DNA from: Conexibacter sp. CPCC 206217
GTDB lineage: Bacteria > Actinomycetota > Thermoleophilia > Solirubrobacterales > Solirubrobacteraceae
Assembly (NCBI RefSeq): GCF_030646165.1
Contig: NZ_JAUTDO010000008.1
Location: 1-64,000 of the forward strand
DNA: 64,000 bases
Direction: 5' to 3'
Positions within the stretch are counted from its first letter, which is position 1. Each line of letters opens with the position of its first letter. The notes beneath the pieces were generated by a model. It made no database searches. It saw only the letters and a list, made by a program, of their open reading frames with translations, and had not been told where the DNA came from. Positions 42,401-50,837 of the stretch are shown one piece after another. Both the position numbers and the translations under genes were made by a program.

Positions 42401-44042
42401 CGCGACGCCGAGCGGCATCACGATCTTCGGCAGCGCCGACACGTCGCTGGGGACGCGCACGCACTACGCGTTCGACTCCGCCGGCGCCGCCGGCACCGTG
42501 CGCGTGATCGTGATCGACAACTCGCGCGGCTCGCTCGCCGCCTCGGACCCGTACCAGGTCCCGCAGGAGGAGCAGGAGCCGTGGCTGCGCGCCGCGCTCA
42601 GAGACGCGCGCGCGAGAGGGATCCCGGCGATCGTCGTCGGCAGCCGCGACCTCAACACGCGCTTCACGCCGCGCAGCAACGTCGCCGCCGACGGCGACGC
42701 GATCGCGCAGCTGCTGGTCGACGAGGGCGCCAGCGCCTACGTCTACGAGCGGCCCGAGGAGCAGCGCGTGACGCAGATCCCGGCCGGCGGCACGACGACG
42801 ATCCCCGCCTTCGGCACCGGCACGCTCGGCTACCGCTCGCCGATCGCCAACGCGCAGCAGCCCGACCAGGCCGACGCGATCTTCGGCGACAGCGGCTACC
42901 TGCTGCTGAGCGTCGACGTCGCCGGACGCGACGCGACGACCAACCGCGCGCCGGTCAGAGTGCGGATGATCCCGCTGATCAAGCAGCTGGCGCTCGCCGC
43001 CGTCGACGGCACGCTGCTGCGGCGCAGCAGACCGGCGCTGTTCCAGGGGCTCGGCCGCCGCGCACTCGGCGGCGACCGCTGGGGTCCGATCTCGCCGGCC
43101 GACGGCAGCCCGAACCCGACCGGCGCCGACCCGTACCTGAGCTTCCCCGCGGCGCTCTGCCTGCAGGCGAACTGCTCGACGCGCGTGACGCCCGAGTACC
43201 GTTTCACCAGCTCGGACCCGGACATCGCGGACTTCGTCGCGGTCGACCCCAACACGACGAACCTGCGCAAGCCGTTGCAGGGTGCCGACGGCAAGACCGT
43301 GACGGACGCGACCTCGGGGCTGCTGTGCGCGTTCAACCCCGGCACGACGACGCTGACGGTCAGCGCCGGCGGCATGTCGTACTCGCAGGTCGTCACGGTG
43401 CAGGCCGGTTCGGTGCAGCAGCCGTGCGGCACGCGCCCGCTCGACCCCGCCCGCTTCAGAAACGTCACCGAGCCGACCGCGCCCGTGGCCGTGCCGCCGC
43501 CGGCGGCGCTGCCGCCCGCCGTCGCGCCGAGCCCGGCGCCGGCGCCTCCACCGCCGCCGCCGCCGGTGATCGCCCCGGTCATCCCGCCCCCGCCGACGCC
43601 GCCGAGAGCGCCGAGAGCGGCGAGACTGCCGCCGCCGGTGATCCCGTTCGTGCCGCCTGCGCTGGTGCCGGGCGAGATCCCATTGAAGCCGCCGACGCAG
43701 CGCCCGATCGTCGGCGTCTCGCCGCCGCCGCCCGCGACCAGCTTCACCGGTCCGACGCCGCCCGGCGGCGCGACGGTGCGCGTCTACGAGGAGAAGCGGG
43801 AGGAGGAGGTCGCGCCGGAGTCGTCGCAGGCCTTCGCCGCCTACAACCCGGACGAGCACTCGCCGCTCGCGCCCGCGCTGCTGGGCGTGGCGCTGCTGGC
43901 CGCGTTCGCCGGCACCGCGCTGACGCTCGGCGTCCGTCGCCGCGACCGCAACACCCCGCGCCGCGTGGCGCCCGCGACGGCCAACGGCCGCGCGCAGGCA
44001 CGCGCCGAACAACGACACAGCCGCCACAGGAGGCGTCGATGA
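39483..44042 (+). CDS. Giant exported, membrane-anchored multidomain protein with degenerate metallophosphatase-like domain
   Basis: 1519 residues from ATG 39483 (ATGA overlap). Signal peptide 1-30. Residues about 40-840 are propeller-like repeats (RGVAWPEAGRAYAVGDLGSMWLW, GVGFDAADSQRGYAVGRDG). Residues about 855-1190 recall calcineurin-like phosphoesterases (LLYTGGRMPVTSTLPTQL, VYGAVSAADSLGD where GNHD is usual, RVIVIDNSRGSL, GIPAIVVGSRDLN), but the metal-binding Asp/His set is mostly lost. A Big_2-like Ig domain (about 1226-1311) and a Pro-rich stalk lead to a membrane helix (about 1461-1483) and basic cytoplasmic tail. Surface-anchored; possible binding or scaffold role. Confidence 0.8.
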   Translation: MTSIRAALAAVLAAAVTLPAAVAAPAQAAGTAAPVLGLADRDTVVMGAAPAGAAGETWAYRRLSADVPSFGDLSGPLAFGAFTDRLSTGGQLVFERTDDATGYWSPAQTPVDETGAPYRGPDPNASTARITAHGGGALVGRDGKRRSGLQGVVLARDPGGRFTVLPAPPDDVAEPADDLSSLPAETVTPEQGAGHTAIAAYDADGRTNVLLPLVGRDVEQAVAHWDGTAWRREPIELPADSPELFHTIAIDASSAGDAYLLAQTDPTAADGFVLFRRVQDDRGARWQQQDLGADAARFAALGTPADGITAVGALAGDGQQPLSATANGVWMDGTIRLDDGSESDVTLWWSSSARSVTGSWCDAHGPDGGALCTSELGFRFGRRAGYRSFAFAGDGFGTRVVTNPLAIGGDDATNLGTWARFDGTRFTREQGAGPNFAPSGGFSSADHGWLQGPVQVSETPTPARLASWPVSLRSPLLDVATEPGATPGALDRGALAVGADGAVARYAPGVGWEREYLLSSTGAVNASLLRGVAWPEAGRAYAVGDLGSMWLWRKETGLWERDAAAPIAFDGNLMGVGFDAADSQRGYAVGRDGVLLMYGKTWEQQPLPAGFERADFTDIAFAGRQALVAAGSDVLVNDGDAAGWHVDAGLHALMAQAPGGGRIVTVAGLPDGGAIAAGRGIVYERDSAAGAWRIAASPLPGVSVVAAAAVRAGAQVRAVVAVAPNVDWPVAPILPAPDPEVPDALVPPFPLAADGYVLREVDGGWRDEQREAYAGVANDKPEKADPIAAFALDPASGDGWAVGGWSGQADNAGRGTGASGAGATVRARVQTSAVERYSPNTVPAGPGAETASPIGLDTATATFAVAGHATCDGPCALLGGGVGPDRTVNALTSALGALATQPGAPRALLYTGGRMPVTSTLPTQLSDAARLAGMLSSSPVPVYGAVSAADSLGDTAQTFRSAFAGLPSPFGTAATPSGITIFGSADTSLGTRTHYAFDSAGAAGTVRVIVIDNSRGSLAASDPYQVPQEEQEPWLRAALRDARARGIPAIVVGSRDLNTRFTPRSNVAADGDAIAQLLVDEGASAYVYERPEEQRVTQIPAGGTTTIPAFGTGTLGYRSPIANAQQPDQADAIFGDSGYLLLSVDVAGRDATTNRAPVRVRMIPLIKQLALAAVDGTLLRRSRPALFQGLGRRALGGDRWGPISPADGSPNPTGADPYLSFPAALCLQANCSTRVTPEYRFTSSDPDIADFVAVDPNTTNLRKPLQGADGKTVTDATSGLLCAFNPGTTTLTVSAGGMSYSQVVTVQAGSVQQPCGTRPLDPARFRNVTEPTAPVAVPPPAALPPAVAPSPAPAPPPPPPPVIAPVIPPPPTPPRAPRAARLPPPVIPFVPPALVPGEIPLKPPTQRPIVGVSPPPPATSFTGPTPPGGATVRVYEEKREEEVAPESSQAFAAYNPDEHSPLAPALLGVALLAAFAGTALTLGVRRRDRNTPRRVAPATANGRAQARAEQRHSRHRRRR

Positions 44043-44818
44043 TGGAACGACTGAACAGAAGCGCCGGCTTCGCCGCGCTCTTCGTCGCGCTGCTGGCGCT
44101 CGTACTGGCCGTGACGGTGCCCGCGCTCGCGCAGAAGGGCAGCGCGAGAAGAAAGACCGCCAAGAAGGCGGCGCCGGTGGTGAAGCTGGTGAAGGGCAAG
44201 ATCCCGGCGAGATACCTGCCGGCGGTCGCGCGCGCCAAGCGCGCCGACCGCCTCGGGGCCGACGGCGCGACCTCCGAGACGCTGACCGGCAGCTGCTCGC
44301 CGGAGACCGTCGACCTCGGCACCTGGTGCCTCGCGTCGGCGCTGACGCCGCTCGAGGACGACGAGATCGGCAAGAACGACTACCTGTTCGCGACGCAGAA
44401 GTGCGTCGACCTCGGCGGCTGGCTGCCGACGGCCGCGCAGCTGCTCGGCGCCGCGCCGCGCGTGAAGCTGGCGGGCACGATCGACGACAGCCGGCTGACG
44501 GCGACGACCGACCTCGACCCGAGCGACGGCCTGAAGGACAGACGCGAGATGTCCTCGACGCTGATCACGACCGCCGCCGGCTCCTCCGCGGCCGGTTCGC
44601 AGGGCGTCACCGACGGCTCCAAGGGCGATCCCAAGCAGGGCGAGCCCGACCCGGTCCCGCTGCCCGCCAACCCGCTGCCGGAGACGACGCAGTACGTGAC
44701 CGTCTACGACAACCACGACAAGGGCGGTTTCGCCGGCGGCAAGCCGGTCAGCCAGCCGGAGAACTTCCGCTGCGCGTTCAACAAGAGCGAGGGCGCGGCG
44801 CAGAGAGAGAGCAACTAG
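44039..44818 (+). CDS. Exported protein with Lcl/DUF1566-like domain
   Basis: 259 residues from ATG 44039 (AGGAGG 5 nt upstream; ATGA overlap with the giant gene; a second ATG follows at once). A hydrophobic segment (about 10-30) may be an uncleaved anchor or a signal ending PALAQ, then a basic stretch GSARRKTAKKA. Residues 80-190 read GTWCLASALTPLEDDEIGKND, ATQKCVDLGGWLPTAAQLLGA, a Cys-paired pattern like the DUF1566/Lcl C-terminal fold related to C-type lectins. Last gene of the FtsH operon; ends before a strong terminator. Function unknown. Confidence 0.72.
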   Translation: MMERLNRSAGFAALFVALLALVLAVTVPALAQKGSARRKTAKKAAPVVKLVKGKIPARYLPAVARAKRADRLGADGATSETLTGSCSPETVDLGTWCLASALTPLEDDEIGKNDYLFATQKCVDLGGWLPTAAQLLGAAPRVKLAGTIDDSRLTATTDLDPSDGLKDRREMSSTLITTAAGSSAAGSQGVTDGSKGDPKQGEPDPVPLPANPLPETTQYVTVYDNHDKGGFAGGKPVSQPENFRCAFNKSEGAAQRESN

Positions 44819-44828
44819 GACGGAGGCG

Positions 44829-44861
44829 GCGGCGCGCGCGGGTCGCGGCCGCGCGCGCCGC
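44829..44861 (+). terminator. Terminator of the FtsH/exported-protein operon
   Basis: A perfect 13-bp GC-only stem (44829-44841 with 44849-44861) around a 7-nt loop, 10 bp after the last stop. No T tract follows; stem strength and position support termination. Confidence 0.7.
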
Positions 44862-45009
44862 TGCGGCGATGAGCGGCGGCGCGCCACCGGCGTGAGCGCG
44901 TCATTCGGCGCGCGGCGCTACGCTGGACTGACGTCCGCGCGGGCTGCCGCCTCCGCGCCGCGTCCAGACTCAGCCGTCATGGGAGTGCCGTCTCGCGCGG
45001 GCGTTTGTC

Positions 45010-45921
45010 ATGCGCACCTCCCGGACCCTCATCACGCTGCTGGTCGCGCTCGCCCTGATCGCGGCCCCGGTCGCCGCCAGCACGTTGGGGGGCGATCGAG
45101 CGCGACCTGAGCGCCGCGTCGCGAACGTGATCGCGGGCAGCGCGTCGCTGCCCGTCGCCGCGCCCGGCGAAGTCTCCGCGACGACGCCGTCGCGAGCTGC
45201 GCCCGCTCCGCTGTCCGCGCTGTCGCCCCCGCTGTTCACCGCGCCGTGGGCGACGCTCGTGCCGCCGCCGCTGGTTTCGCAGCGGCTCGACCCGGTGCTC
45301 GCGCGGCGCAATGCGGCGCGCGCCGCATTGCGCCGCGCGCTCGCCGCCGCGCGCCGCGACGACGCGGCTGTGCTGGTCGACAAGCGCCGTGCGCTGCCGG
45401 CGCGCTACGTGCCGCGGGATCTCGTCGTGCCGCGCGTGACCTTCCTCGCGGGCGTGCCGGAAGAGGGTCGGATGCTGCGCCGTCGTCCCGCGCGGGCGCT
45501 CGAGCGGCTGTTCGCCGCCGCGCGCCGCGACAAGGTCCCGCTGGCCGCCGTCTCCGGCTTCCGCTCCTACGGCTCTCAGCAGGCGCTCTTCTCCGGCTAC
45601 GCGAGCGAACGCGGCACGGAGAACGCGTCGCACGTCAGCGCACGCGCCGGCCACAGCGAGCACCAGACCGGCCTCGCGGTCGACGTCTCGGGCGCCAACG
45701 GCCGCTGCGCCGCCGAGAGCTGCTTCGCCGGCACCCGCCCGGCCCGCTGGCTCGCCGCCCACGTCGCCCGCTACGGCTTCGTCGTCCGCTACCCGCGCGG
45801 CCGCGAGCAGACCACCGGTTACGAGTACGAGCCATGGCACCTGCGCTACGTCGGCCCCGCACTGGCCGCCACCGCCACGCGCACCGACCGCACGCTCGAC
45901 GAGCTGCTGCGGCGGCGCTGA
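45010..45921 (+). CDS. VanY-type D-alanyl-D-alanine carboxypeptidase (peptidase M15B)
   Basis: 303 residues. Signal peptide about 1-25. The M15 zinc peptidase domain occupies the C-terminal half: SGFRSYGSQQALFSGYASE, the SxHxxGxAxD motif in GHSEHQTGLAVDV (zinc His and Asp), and EPWHLRY (catalytic Glu/Asp and third zinc His). It trims the terminal D-Ala from peptidoglycan stem peptides outside the membrane. About 120 residues between signal and domain are Arg/Ala-rich and probably a stalk. Start ATG 45010. Single gene. Confidence 0.9.
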   Translation: MRTSRTLITLLVALALIAAPVAASTLGGDRARPERRVANVIAGSASLPVAAPGEVSATTPSRAAPAPLSALSPPLFTAPWATLVPPPLVSQRLDPVLARRNAARAALRRALAAARRDDAAVLVDKRRALPARYVPRDLVVPRVTFLAGVPEEGRMLRRRPARALERLFAAARRDKVPLAAVSGFRSYGSQQALFSGYASERGTENASHVSARAGHSEHQTGLAVDVSGANGRCAAESCFAGTRPARWLAAHVARYGFVVRYPRGREQTTGYEYEPWHLRYVGPALAATATRTDRTLDELLRRR

Positions 45922-45980
45922 CGCGCTCGCTCACTCAGCGTCCCCGCTGCGCCCGGCGGCCTCGCTCCTCCCGACGCGTC

Positions 45981-46003
45981 GACGTACCTGACACACGTAC
46001 GTC
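45981..46003. promoter_or_regulatory. Inverted repeat between the VanY-like and acyl-CoA dehydrogenase genes
   Basis: GACGTAC and GTACGTC flank a 9-nt centre (45981-46003) in the convergent gap between the two genes. It may end one or both transcripts, although the stem is short (7 bp) and no T run follows. Confidence 0.35.
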
Positions 46004-46027
46004 TACACGCAGCTATGTGGGCACGAC

Positions 46028-47284
46028 CTATCTGATCTGCACTCCCGAGATCGCACGGGCGATCACGAGGCGCTGGATTTCGGAGGTGCCCTCGAAGATC
46101 GTGTAGATCTTCGCGTCGCGGTGCATCCGCTCGACCGGGAACTCGCGCGTGTAGCCGTTGCCGCCGAGGATCTGGATCGCGCGCTCGGTCGCCCAGACGG
46201 CCACCTCGCCGGCCTTCAGCTTCGACATCGAGCCCTCCGCGTTTCTGAACGGGACCTGGTTGCGGCCCATCCAGGAGGCGCGCCAGACGAGCAGGCGGGC
46301 GGCGTCGATCTCCAGCTTCATGTCGGCGAGCGTGAACGCGATCGACTGGTTCTCGATGATCGCGCGGCCGAACTGTCTGCGCTCTCTCGCGTAGTCGAGC
46401 GCGTACTCGTAGGCCGCGCGGGCGATCCCGAGCGCCTGCGCGCCGACGGTCGGGCGCGACGCCTCGAACGTCGCCATCGCCGCCTGGCCGCGCGACTTCG
46501 TGCCCTCGCGCACGCGCGCCAGGCGCGCGTCGAGCTTCTCCTTGCCGCCCAGCAGGCAGGAGCCGGGGATGCGGCAGTCGTCGAGGAAGACGTCGGCCGT
46601 GTGCGACGCGCGCAGACCGTGCTTCTTGACCTTCGTGCCCATCACGAGCCCGGGCGTGTTCGGCGGGATCACGAACGACGCCTGGCCGCGCGAGCCCAGT
46701 TCGGGGTCGACGGAGGCGACGATCACGTGGACCGCGGCGATGCCGCCGTTGGTCGCCCACGCCTTCTGGCCGTTGAGGACCCACTCGTCCTTCGCGGCGT
46801 CGTACTTGGCGCGCGTGCGCAGGGCGGAGACGTCGGAGCCGGCGTCGGGCTCGGAGACGCAGAAGGCGGCGATTCTCGGGTCCTCGGCGGTGCCGAAGCA
46901 CTGCGGGATCCACTCGCCGATCTGCTCGCCGGTGCCGTTGGCGACGATGCCCGCGGCGGCGAGACCGGAGCCCATGATCGCCATGCCGATGCCGGCGTCG
47001 CCCCAGAACAGCTCCTCGTTGACGATCGGCAGCGACAGCCCCGTCGGGTCGGCGAAGAACTGCGCGAGCCCCTCGAAGCCGTAGAGGCCGATCTTGGCGG
47101 CCTCTTGGATGATCGGCCAGGGCGTCTCCTCGCGCTCGTCCCACTCCGCGGCGGCGGGGCGCACGACGTCTCTCGCGAAGCCGTGCACCCAGTCGCGCAC
47201 GTCCTTCTGGTCCTGCGTCAGCTCGAGCGAGAAGACGGGCTCGCCGGCGGCGGGCGCCTCCTGCACTTCCGTGATGGCTTCCAT
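46028..47284 (-). CDS. Acyl-CoA dehydrogenase family protein
   Basis: 418 residues from ATG 47284. The full ACAD fold is present: N-terminal helices ([27 protein letters not shown]), the FAD-contacting strand block [36 protein letters not shown], and the C-terminal [21 protein letters not shown] and [41 protein letters not shown] (in parts). The Glu of FEGTSEIQ is the usual catalytic base. FAD-dependent oxidation of an acyl-CoA, chain length unknown. A short palindrome overlaps the -35 of its likely promoter. Confidence 0.93.
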   Translation of the reverse strand: MEAITEVQEAPAAGEPVFSLELTQDQKDVRDWVHGFARDVVRPAAAEWDEREETPWPIIQEAAKIGLYGFEGLAQFFADPTGLSLPIVNEELFWGDAGIGMAIMGSGLAAAGIVANGTGEQIGEWIPQCFGTAEDPRIAAFCVSEPDAGSDVSALRTRAKYDAAKDEWVLNGQKAWATNGGIAAVHVIVASVDPELGSRGQASFVIPPNTPGLVMGTKVKKHGLRASHTADVFLDDCRIPGSCLLGGKEKLDARLARVREGTKSRGQAAMATFEASRPTVGAQALGIARAAYEYALDYARERRQFGRAIIENQSIAFTLADMKLEIDAARLLVWRASWMGRNQVPFRNAEGSMSKLKAGEVAVWATERAIQILGGNGYTREFPVERMHRDAKIYTIFEGTSEIQRLVIARAISGVQIR

Positions 47285-47318
47285 GGGGGGCCTGGTCCTC
47301 TTCCGAACTCGTACGTTC

Positions 47319-47332
47319 TGACAACCTGTCAA
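47319..47332 (-). promoter_or_regulatory. -35 with overlapping dyad before the acyl-CoA dehydrogenase
   Basis: On the minus strand TTGACA (47332-47327) is a consensus -35; it overlaps a perfect dyad TGACA-ACC-TGTCA (47319-47331). A TetR-type regulator is plausible, as for other acyl-CoA dehydrogenase genes. No obvious -10 follows. Confidence 0.45.
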
Positions 47333-47377
47333 GCGGCAGGGTAGCGCCGCCTGCTGCTGCTCACGCAGGTTCCCGCC

Positions 47378-47407
47378 CGCGGCCGCCGCGCCCCTGCGAC
47401 GGCCGCG
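47378..47407 (-). terminator. Hairpin downstream of the FAD oxidase gene
   Basis: CGCGGCCG (47378-47385) and CGGCCGCG (47400-47407) form an 8-bp stem with a 14-nt loop, 10 bp past the stop of the leftward FAD-binding oxidase gene. Confidence 0.4.
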
Positions 47408-47416
47408 AGCGTCAGC

Positions 47417-48817
47417 TCAGCCGGCCCACTCCTGCGCGATTGGCCGGCCGAAGCGGAAGCGGTCGTCGGGGTCGTAGCGGTGCTTCAGCGCGGCCAGCCG
47501 CGGCAGCGCCTCCGGCGCGTACGCCTGCGCGAGCCGCGCCGGCGTGAGCGGCTCCAGTTCGCCGAGGAAGCTCGGCAGCGGTCCGCCGACGACGTGCGGG
47601 GCGAGCGCGTCGGCCAGGCCTCTCAGCGCGGCGCGGACGGGCTCGCCGGCCGGGCCGGGCGGCGCCACCGTCTCGACGTGGAAGAGCGCGTCGCCGGCCG
47701 GTCGGGCGATCGGACCGTCCACGCCCGCGCGCGCGAGCGCACCGCCGAGGTGGCGCACCTCGACCATCGAGAACGGCTGCTCGCCGACCGCGGTGCCGGC
47801 CAGCAGCGCCTGCACCTCGGGTGTCAGCCCGGCGACGACGTCGGAGTGGCCGGCCGCCGGCATCGGGTCGACGGGATCCATCACGACCTCGCCGAGGCCG
47901 CCGATCTCGATCGGCCGCATCATGTCCGCGACCGGCTCGCCGAGCGCGCGGATCGGCGCCAGCAGCTCCTGCGCGCGCGCCGGATCGGCCTCGACGCAGG
48001 CGCTGACGACGGTGACCGTGCGCCCGCGCAGCGGCTCCGGCACGATCGGCAACGGCGGGATCCGCAGCACGCAGATCGCGCTGGAGACCTCCTCCGGGAC
48101 CGTCGCGATCCAGTCCGCGTAGGCGGCGATCGTCTCGGTTGCACGCTCGCCGGGGTACATCACCATGCCGCCGAACAGCGCCGGCGCTTCGATCAGCGCC
48201 AGCTCCAGCGCGACGACAGCGCCGAAGTTGGAGGCGCCGCCGCGCAGCGCCCAGAACAGGTCCGGCTCGCTCTCGGACGTGACGCGCAGGCGCGTCGCGT
48301 CGGGCAGCACGACGTCGATCGCGCGCACGCTGTCGACCGCCAGCCCGTGCTTGCGCGAGAAGTGGCCGAGCCCGCCGAGCAGCGTGTAGCCGACGACGCC
48401 GACGTTCGGGCTGGAGCCGACCAGCGGCGCGAGGCCGTGCGGCGCGACGTGGGGCAGCACGTCGCTCCATCTCGCGCCGGCGCCGATCCGCGCGGTCCGC
48501 GTCGCGGGGTCGACCTCGACGTCGAGCAGCCTGCCGGTGCGCACGAGCAGGCCGCCGTCGGCCGTGTGCGCGGCACCGTGGCCGGTCGACTGGACAGCGA
48601 CGGCCAGCCCGCGGTCGCGCGCGAACGCGAGCGCCGCGACGACGTCGTCGGCGCTCGCCGCCTCGACGACGAGGGCGGGCCGCTGGTCGAACGTCAGGTT
48701 CCAGCTCGCGCGCAGCGCGTCGTAGCCGGGGTCGGCCGCCGTCGCGACGGCACCGGCGATCTGCGCGCGCAGCGCGTCGACGTCGGCGGCCTCGGGGAGG
48801 TTGAGTGCGGAGGACAT
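47417..48817 (-). CDS. FAD-binding (berberine-bridge-type) oxidoreductase
   Basis: 466 residues. The PCMH-type FAD domain is clear: [37 protein letters not shown] with a His that in relatives binds FAD covalently, VGSSPNVGVVGYTLLGGLGHFSRKHGLAVD, and DLFWALRGGASNFGAVVALELAL (in parts). The BBE C-terminal motif RYDPDDRFRFGRPI closes it. Oxidises an unknown sugar or secondary metabolite. TACGGT (48825-48830) lies exactly 7 nt before the ATG, so the mRNA is probably leaderless. Confidence 0.9.
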   Translation of the reverse strand: MSSALNLPEAADVDALRAQIAGAVATAADPGYDALRASWNLTFDQRPALVVEAASADDVVAALAFARDRGLAVAVQSTGHGAAHTADGGLLVRTGRLLDVEVDPATRTARIGAGARWSDVLPHVAPHGLAPLVGSSPNVGVVGYTLLGGLGHFSRKHGLAVDSVRAIDVVLPDATRLRVTSESEPDLFWALRGGASNFGAVVALELALIEAPALFGGMVMYPGERATETIAAYADWIATVPEEVSSAICVLRIPPLPIVPEPLRGRTVTVVSACVEADPARAQELLAPIRALGEPVADMMRPIEIGGLGEVVMDPVDPMPAAGHSDVVAGLTPEVQALLAGTAVGEQPFSMVEVRHLGGALARAGVDGPIARPAGDALFHVETVAPPGPAGEPVRAALRGLADALAPHVVGGPLPSFLGELEPLTPARLAQAYAPEALPRLAALKHRYDPDDRFRFGRPIAQEWAG

Positions 48818-48824
48818 GGACGGG

Positions 48825-48830
48825 ACCGTA
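48825..48830 (-). promoter_or_regulatory. -10 element of a leaderless promoter (FAD oxidase)
   Basis: TACGGT on the minus strand, 7 nt before ATG 48817, with no ribosome-binding site between. Confidence 0.55.
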
Positions 48831-48953
48831 CGTGTTCGGCAGGCGGCTGTACATCGGGAAAACCCCCTGGCCGATTCCCTGCCCACGAGCCCCGAGGCGC
48901 GTGGACCCGGAGGCGACGCCGGCGGCGCGACGCGGCTCCCGCCCCGGCACCCG

Positions 48954-49559
48954 TTACAGCCAGCCGCGCTCCTCGGCGGTCCGGATCGCCTCGATCCGGC
49001 TGCCGGCGCCGAGCTTGCGCATGATCGCGGAGAGGTGGTTGCGGGCGGTGCCGTGGGAGAGGTGCAGCGCGTCCGCCAGCTCGGCGATCGTGCCCTCCGT
49101 GCGGGCGGCGGCGAGCACCTCGCGCTCGCGCGCGGTCAGGGGGTTCTCGCCGGCGCTCAGCGCGGCGGCGGCGAGGCCGGGGTCGACGATTCGCTCGCCC
49201 GCGACGGCGCGGCGGATCGCGGCCGCCAGCTCGCTCGCGGGCGCGTCCTTCAGCATGAAGCCGGCGGCGCCGTTCTCCATCGCCCGCCGCAGGTAGCCGG
49301 GGCGCCCGAACGTCGTCAGGATCACGGCGCGGCACGACGGCAGCGCGGTGTGCAGCGCGGCGGCGGCGTCGAGCCCCGTCATGCCCGGCATCTCGATGTC
49401 GAGCAGGGCGACGTCGGGCCGGCTCGTCGCGGCCGCCGCGACGACCTCGTCGCCGCGCCCGACCTCGGCGACGACGACGATGTCGTCCTCCAGGCCGAGC
49501 AGGCTCGCGAGCGCCCCGCGCACCATCGCCTGGTCCTCCGCGAGCAGCACACGGATCAT
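48954..49559 (-). CDS. NarL/LuxR-family response regulator
   Basis: 201 residues. Receiver domain 1-120 with the acidic pocket E8-D9, phospho-acceptor D54 in ALLDIEMPG, T82 (ILTTFG) and K104 (MLKDA); C-terminal LuxR HTH (about 140-195): NPLTAREREVLAAARTEG, LHLSHGTARNHLSAIMRKLG. Binds DNA when phosphorylated by the histidine kinase just upstream (ATGA overlap). DesR-like arrangement. Its target is not obvious from this window. Confidence 0.94.
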   Translation of the reverse strand: MIRVLLAEDQAMVRGALASLLGLEDDIVVVAEVGRGDEVVAAAATSRPDVALLDIEMPGMTGLDAAAALHTALPSCRAVILTTFGRPGYLRRAMENGAAGFMLKDAPASELAAAIRRAVAGERIVDPGLAAAALSAGENPLTAREREVLAAARTEGTIAELADALHLSHGTARNHLSAIMRKLGAGSRIEAIRTAEERGWL

Positions 49560-50719
49560 TGGGCGGCTGCTTCCAACGGCACCGTCACGCGCAGGCTGAA
49601 GCCGCCCTCGGGGAGGGCGCCGGCGTCGATCCGGCCGGCCAGCTGCGCCGCGCGCTCGCGCAGGCCGTCGAGGCCGTTGCCGCTGATGCTCGGCGCGCCG
49701 CTGTTGACGCCGCGCCCGTCGTCGCTGATCTCCGCGCTCGCGAGGCCGTCGCCGTTGGGCGGCGAGATCGCGATCTGGCAGTGGCGCGCGCCGCTGTGGC
49801 GGATCACGTTCGTCGTGCCCTCGCGCACCGTCCACGCCAGCAGCGCCTCGACCTCGGTCGGCAGCCCGTCGTCGTCGGGGCGCCGCAAGCGCAGCTCGAT
49901 GCCGGCCGCGTCGAGCGCCATCCGCGCGCCGGCCAGCTCGCCCGTGAGCGTCGGTCTGCGGTAGCCGCTGACGGTCTCGCGCACCTCGCCGAGCGCGTCG
50001 CGTGCGACCTGCTCCAGCTCGCGCACGTGGCGCTGGGCCTCCTCGCCGCGCTCGGGCAGCAGCCGCCCCGCCAGCTCCGCCTTCAGCGTGATCACGGAGA
50101 GGCTGTGGCCGAGCACGTCGTGGAGGTCGCGCGCGAACCGTTCGCGCTCCGCCTCGACGGCCAGCTCGCCGATCCGGATCCGCGCCGACTCGAGCTGCCG
50201 GTTGGCGTTGATCAACCGGCCCATCGCGAGCATCAGCGCGCCGACGCCGAGCGTGCTGATCCCGTACGACAGCGACGTGCCGGCGCCCTCGTGCCAGTTG
50301 AGCCCGATCGCCAGCACGACGAACGCGATCAGCAGCGGTCCGGCCTGCTGCGGCGGCAGGTGGATGCCGGACAGCACCGAGACGTAGGTGAAGAGGATCG
50401 CCCAGGAGGGCGCGACGAACAGCGTCAGCACGATCCCGACGAGCGTGATCGTCGCGATGCACGGGTACAGCCGCCGCGGCGGCTGGCAGCCGGCCGGTCC
50501 GGCGACGCCGAGCAGGTAGGCGAACGCCGCCGCGACGAACAGGACGAACGCGAGCACCGCTCTCCACGCCGCCGGGTCGGACGTCGCGGTGTCGACGATC
50601 GGGATCGCCAGCCACGCCATCCCCATCAGCACCCCGAAGAGGTGTCTGCCGCGGCCCTCGACGGCCCCCGGCTCGTGGAACGGGCCGCCCTCGGCGGACA
50701 GTGGGAACGGCTTGGGCAT
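49556..50719 (-). CDS. DesK-like sensor histidine kinase (HisKA_3)
   Basis: 387 residues. About six membrane helices in the first 170 residues form the sensor part. The dimerisation/phospho-acceptor motif ERFARDLHDVLGHSLSVI has H200. The HATPase domain has EGTTNVIRHSGA (N box), SDDGRG (G1) and GNGLDGLRERAAQLAG (G2). Phosphorylates the coupled NarL-type regulator. DesK-type kinases with such membrane parts often sense envelope or lipid state; the stimulus here is unknown. Start ATG 50719. Confidence 0.93.
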   Translation of the reverse strand: MPKPFPLSAEGGPFHEPGAVEGRGRHLFGVLMGMAWLAIPIVDTATSDPAAWRAVLAFVLFVAAAFAYLLGVAGPAGCQPPRRLYPCIATITLVGIVLTLFVAPSWAILFTYVSVLSGIHLPPQQAGPLLIAFVVLAIGLNWHEGAGTSLSYGISTLGVGALMLAMGRLINANRQLESARIRIGELAVEAERERFARDLHDVLGHSLSVITLKAELAGRLLPERGEEAQRHVRELEQVARDALGEVRETVSGYRRPTLTGELAGARMALDAAGIELRLRRPDDDGLPTEVEALLAWTVREGTTNVIRHSGARHCQIAISPPNGDGLASAEISDDGRGVNSGAPSISGNGLDGLRERAAQLAGRIDAGALPEGGFSLRVTVPLEAAAQ

Positions 50720-50825
50720 CTCGATCGATCAAACTACGCGAGCACCGCCGCACGCGAAAGTGGCGTGCGTCAGGACATCGCCATGACATCTGTCACGGGT
50801 CCGGGGAAGGATTCCCACCCCCTGC

Positions 50826-50831
50826 GATAAT
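50826..50831 (+). promoter_or_regulatory. -10 element of a leaderless promoter (map)
   Basis: GATAAT, one mismatch from the TATAAT consensus, 6 nt before ATG 50838; no ribosome-binding site. Confidence 0.6.
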
Positions 50832-50837
50832 CGACCC

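Noticed and set aside
40881-44027. A 1048-codon open frame antisense to the giant exported protein
   Set aside because: Same codon-shadow effect; composition is Arg/Ala/Gly/Asp only and it has no start context or homology.
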